This document shows positions 59,900-64,000 of a stretch of DNA of 64,000 bases, in pieces. The stretch lies in the NCBI GenBank assembly GCA_038373865.1, contig JAXGGA010001650.1, positions 62,001 to 126,000 of the forward strand, written 5' to 3'. Source of the stretch: Uloborus plumipes (taxonomy: Eukaryota; Arthropoda; Arachnida; Araneae; Uloboridae). The first letter of the stretch is position 1; the number at the start of each line of letters is the position of its first letter. The notes beneath the pieces are model-generated. The model made no database searches and was not told the DNA's origin. It worked only from the letters and a program-made list of their open reading frames with translations. Both the position numbers and the translations under genes were made by a program.

Positions 59900-59932
59900 T
59901 ATTTTATAATATGTATATATACACACACACTC
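59862..59932. repeat. (TA)n tract with short (AC)n
   Basis: A TA run starts exactly at the right end of the preceding element, continues as imperfect TA-rich DNA, and ends with an ACACACAC run. Confidence 0.9.
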
Positions 59933-60169
59933 ACGATTGGTAAAAAGACAAAAAGACAAAAGTTTCATTTGTTATGGAAATTAAACGCTGTGACTGGCGA
60001 ATAAAAAAAAGTTAAACTACTTCCTATTTCGATCAATTCATCCAACGAGTGGTTAAAACAGCACATTAACTCGCAATTCAACGAACAACTTGATCCAGCT
60101 AAGCGATTTGAACCTATCCGATACATATTAGGTGTTGCTAGTTCTAATCAACCCTTGCTTTTCATAAGC

Positions 60170-61090
60170 AGCTACAACTACTTCGCGATGATGTTATGTA
60201 TCATAGCGCTCGTCCCTGCTCCTCTCCTTCTTTCAACTACACGTTAACTCATTAAACCACAAAATCCCGTTCCCCTACCATTGTCGGCCCCCCCTTATTC
60301 CGCCCCCCTCCATCTTTCAAAGTTGGTAGGAAGGAGGGGGAGCATTATCCTACTTTCTGACACCATTTGTATCCTGTCGGTTTCCATGGAAACTAGTTCC
60401 TCTCCACGCCCTCCGTACTACCGGTTCCCCACACATACGAGGCTCACATCTGGTGCTTTGGGGCCAGAGGACAGAGGATCCAATGGTAGAAATTTGAATA
60501 CGCTTGGCGAGCGAATGGGGTAGAGGGAGAGTACAGATTTGTAAGGTTATCGCTTTTCCTTTGGTGATGTGATATTTGCTGTTCGTTTCTGCACCATCCT
60601 GAATCTTGGCGATCAGTTATAAAAAAATAGCTAACTTTTAATTCTAAAAAGAGAGAATGATTAGGTTTGATGAAGAATATATTTGACAGACGGACAGACT
60701 CACTCAGTGAAAAACAGTTGGTTTGATAATTTAGAATTAATTAGATATTTTTAATTAATTTTTAAAGACTACAAGTATCCTCGTATACTCCAATGGTAAA
60801 AGCAGTAACTAAGCCTAACAATGGGGACAGTTGGCGATATTTATGGGTTACACTGCTCCCCATTTAGATTGGAGGCTATCAGATATCTAGCAAACCTATT
60901 CATATCTATGGGCCAGATATACGCAGAGGAGAGAGTTTTTGGGGGGACTGTTTTAGAGGAGACTCAAAAAATCGGGATTTCAGGGGTGGGACATTTAAAC
61001 CTGCGGGTTGGGGGGTTTTCGGGGTATGCTTTAGGCGGATGAATTTAACTGCCAGAGTTGATGTTCCGTTGAATTCGAATATTGACGAAG
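60170..61090. promoter_or_regulatory. GC-enriched island, candidate regulatory or exon-bearing DNA
   Basis: Composition shifts from AT-rich to pyrimidine/GC-rich: CGGCCCCCCCTTATTCCGCC near 60285, GGAAGGAGGGGGAGC near 60330, and G-rich DNA near 60930-61030. Two plus-strand frames (60281-60523, 80 codons; 60821-61042, 73 codons) lie in it. The second, MGTVGDIYGLHCSPFRLEAI then a glycine-rich tail, has no domain I know. A perfect X-box-like palindrome is at 60380. It may be a promoter with short exons, or an unrecognised repeat. Confidence 0.3.
60380..60393. promoter_or_regulatory. Perfect X-box-like palindrome
   Basis: GTTTCCATGGAAAC is fully symmetric and has the two-half-site form bound by RFX factors, though both half-sites deviate slightly from the strict consensus. 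Confidence 0.4.
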
Positions 61091-61739
61091 GGGATGATAT
61101 TTTGATATGTTGCGAGCCATTAAAAACTTGATTTTGATACTTTGCGCGAGAAAAAAAGAAGGCTGGCTGAAGTTTATTTTAAACAAACATGAAAGAGGTA
61201 TTTACTGTGTTAAAATAAACTCTCCCTTCTTTTTACTATCATTGTTTACTTTTTTATCTCAAGCAAATATTGAATTGCGAAGAACAAAAGTATTATTTAA
61301 AAGTTAGTTTGTTTGTAATTTAAAAACAACAAATTTAAGTACTGTAAAAGAGGAAATATATATTTTTAACTAGGCTGAGGATTCAAAACTAGGTTTTGAT
61401 AGTTTTCGTTTAAAAAACAAAGATGTCTGAATTTTTTTTTAAAGCAATCATTAAAGGTATATATTTTACTGAGCGAAAAATATATCCTCGTCTTTTATTT
61501 ACTGTCAATCAATTAAAACTTTTCATGTTCATTTTTTCCATATTTTAACCTCAATATATAATGGCGAGTTTTTGTTTTAAAACTCGCTAGTATAATATTT
61601 GAAAGCATGTTGGTTGTTAATTCATATTATACTCAAGCAGAATAAAAACTTTTCCTTAAATTAAAAAAAAAAAAATCTTAATATTCCTGTTAATCAAAAG
61701 CAGTTGTATATTGCTTATACAATGGCGCAAAACACTTGA
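61091..61739. other. AT-rich DNA with a small hairpin
   Basis: A stem GCGAGTTTT / AAAACTCGC lies at about 61564-61588. A 66-codon frame at 61107-61307 has no domain. Confidence 0.4.
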
Positions 61740-62361
61740 GGGTCATTCCATAGAAATGTCAACCTCTGCCGAAGAAAAATAAACCACCGAATTGAAAAAA
61801 GTATCAAAAAATAAATAAATAAGTAAATAAATGAAATTCATAAAACATAAGAAGTTTTTAAAAATTGAAAAGGTATTGTAATTATCACTGAGATTAGCCA
61901 TAATAAATAGTTTGTAGTGTGTTTACTGCTTGTTATTCGATGGTTGCGTTAGTCACGTTACGTTAGTCACACTCCATCTTGAGTAAAAGTGACACTTAAG
62001 ACTAAAAAAAAATAATATTTAATAAATGTGCTTTATGTTTTTAAAAGCCAACTTTACACATTTTTCAAACATGTCATTCAATTTTTAGCACTTGCTTAAC
62101 TTTGAGAAATTTTTGACTCACAACATGAGCATTAATTTTCAGGGTTGCAAAAATGTTACGTTAGTCACGCTGCTATTTTGGTTGAAAAAATATCTACTGT
62201 CAGTAATTTTGTTTCAAATTCTTAGTAGAAATGATACATAGATACGATGTACATTGTAAATCTACCAGCATAACTAAAAAATATTTTTTATCCTTTAAGT
62301 TATAAGTAAAAACAATTACAAAATCAGCTCTGAATGTTACGTTAGTCACTATGGAATGACT
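61740..62361. mobile_element. 622-bp element with repeated TTACGTTAGTCAC motif
   Basis: The left end GGGTCATTCCATAG pairs with the reverse complement of the right end, AGTCATTCCATAG. A possible 5-bp duplication CTTGA lies at 61735-61739 and 62362-62366. Four copies of a CGTTAGTCAC core occur at 61947, 61961, 62159 and 62340; three extend to TTACGTTAGTCAC and the last abuts the right end. There is no coding capacity. The superfamily is not recognised. Confidence 0.6.
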
Positions 62362-64000
62362 CTTGATCAAAAACAAATGTAAAAGTGAGAGAGTTGAATA
62401 AATGTAATTAAACTTTATCTTGGATTAAAATTGGGTTAAATCTAAAGTGGAGAAAAATTGAAAAGTGTCTGAGTTTAATTCTAATGAGTAGAATTTTCTT
62501 TTCAAAAACGATGTCGAAGAGAATGAAAGCTAAAGTAAAAATCACCATAACTTGTATACGTAATAACTGTTTGAAGTTTTTCAAAGTTGAACATTGTTTC
62601 TTTCTTCAAATTACTTAAACGACTATATTTTCTTTCTCTTTTAAGTATTTATATGTTAAAAAAATCATTTCTCGAAAGATTGTTTTTGGAAATAGAGAAG
62701 TTTTGAAAATAATGGGAGGAAAAAATTAGAGTTAATGTTCCACCGGCATATAACGAAGATATAGCTCTGACTAGGGACGAATAAATGAAAGTTAAATTAC
62801 ATTGTTATTAGCACTTTTTATCGGAACTTGAGCGTGGTGTTGAAGGTCGCGGATAAGAGATAAAATACGTATGTTTACTCTAGAAAAAGGGATAATTCAA
62901 CAAATAAATATGATAAATACTATATAAGAGATTTTGGACCAGCACTTATTTTATTTATCACATGCACTAATCTTATTTTATAAAAGGAGGATTTTGCATC
63001 GTGTGCTTTTATGTATTTACTGTTTTAATTTTAGAAGAATTCAACTTACAAACAAAATAGGCCATATAATGTACAGAAAATATGCTTTTTAAGAAATAAA
63101 TTTGTCGTAAAAAATCCAGACAGCTGGGTTTGGTTTCAGATATGTAGTAACAGAGACATGTAAAAAATCTATTAGTCACTAACTTATATTTTGAATGGAA
63201 ATATAAATTCAATCAATGAACTTTTCATTGAATATTTTTTAACAATGAAAAGGGAGCTTGATGAGTCACTATGTAGTACACCTAAGCACAAAGTAAAATT
63301 TCACTAAATATATCTCTTTATTTAAAAGATATAAGATTGAAATCTAGTATTTATAAATACAGGCAAAGGTTTAAAATAAATCTGAAAATCTGTTTTTAGT
63401 TTGTTACCAGTGGCTGGTAGATACTTTTAGTAAAGAAACCACTTTTTTTTATCAGCAATAACCTCCTTATCCAGAATTTATTTTCTTTGATAAAAACATT
63501 GGCATAAGAGATCTAACTCTCTGTAGCGTTATAAATATGAATATTTCTTAAAATGGAACAATGAAACTTCAACTAATATTAAAAAAAATGGAAGTGTACA
63601 TTATATTTTTCTTATTAATTGGCGATATTTAATACCAAGTACGAACTTAGGATCATTTTGGCACCACATATTAAGGGCGACGAAATGGAAATAGCGTGTT
63701 GGAAAAATCAATGAAGTAAAAGTTATCTGTGGTCAGTTATCTGGGGTTTTGAAAAGAGCAACGGTTGAGCATTTTATCTAGTTGCCAAAATAAGATTTTT
63801 AGTCACCAGCTGCCGAGTGATTATTTTCAGATATAGATTAAAGAATATATGTTAAGTATTAGACAATAGTTGAGCAAAATCAAAAAATTGGAAACAAGAA
63901 ATGTTCGAAGCTGAGCCATTCTCAACAATTCCTAAAAGCAGAATTCCGACTCTCCTTGTTTTTCCGCATGTATATCTATCTATACAAAAAAAAACTAATG
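62362..64000. other. AT-rich DNA, nothing recognised
   Basis: Only short, low-complexity frames are present, including a 67-codon minus-strand frame at 63009-63212. No termini, RNA genes or motifs stood out. Confidence 0.45.

Noticed and set aside
1..64000. CRISPR arrays, operons, riboswitches, phage or bacterial genes
   Set aside because: None is visible; composition, microsatellites and transposons indicate an animal nuclear genome.

Overview
This window looks like non-coding DNA from an arthropod nuclear genome, most likely a chelicerate such as a spider. That guess rests on strongly AT-rich sequence, long (TA)n, poly-T and AAAT runs, and the kinds of decayed DNA transposons present (Tc1/mariner, Tigger/pogo, piggyBac-like, hAT, and an element with a DUF4817 helix-turn-helix). 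No intact host gene could be supported: the open reading frames are short, lack convincing homology, and many fall in microsatellites or repeats. It could be an intergenic region or a very large intron. No bacterial, phage or CRISPR feature is visible.

Layout. 0-5 kb: a deleted DUF4817 element between two (TA)n tracts, a hAT end, a Tigger MITE and a CACTG-type MITE. 5-14 kb: plain AT-rich DNA with a CpG-rich island near 5.5 kb and another island near 10.8 kb, each holding an RFX X-box-like palindrome. 14-18.3 kb: a piggyBac-like MITE, a Tigger transposase fragment interrupted by a tiny MITE, and a cluster of diverged ~337-bp tandem repeats. 20 kb: a promoter-like E2F/YY1 motif pair upstream of a 127-codon reading frame. 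22.0-23.2 kb: a large foldback palindrome. 25.4-27.4 kb: Tigger ends and MITEs, including a 237-bp inverted-repeat element whose empty site is preserved in a second copy of its host repeat about 1 kb away. 27.5-32.3 kb: a possible LTR fragment, a CpG block with an NRF1-like site, and two piggyBac-like MITEs. 35-39 kb: several hairpins and MITEs. 42.7-44.1 kb: a full-length but broken Tc1-like element. 49.2-50.0 kb: a Tigger deletion derivative that keeps the C-terminal part of its transposase. 54.5-57.25 kb: a 2.78-kb hAT element with a perfect 8-bp target duplication. 58-62.4 kb: more transposon ends, a GC-rich island with a perfect X-box palindrome, and an element carrying four copies of a TTACGTTAGTCAC-like motif. 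62.4-64 kb: nothing recognised.

The genes do not form a pathway. The shared theme is transposon decay: cut-and-paste DNA transposons leave short non-autonomous copies, several of which sit against expanding TA microsatellites. The best candidates for something not yet described are the 22-kb foldback palindrome, the 337-bp tandem cluster, the element with the repeated TTACGTTAGTCAC motif, the 237-bp element with an in-window empty site, and the three X-box islands. No new biological system is demonstrated here. All calls come from reading the sequence without database searches.
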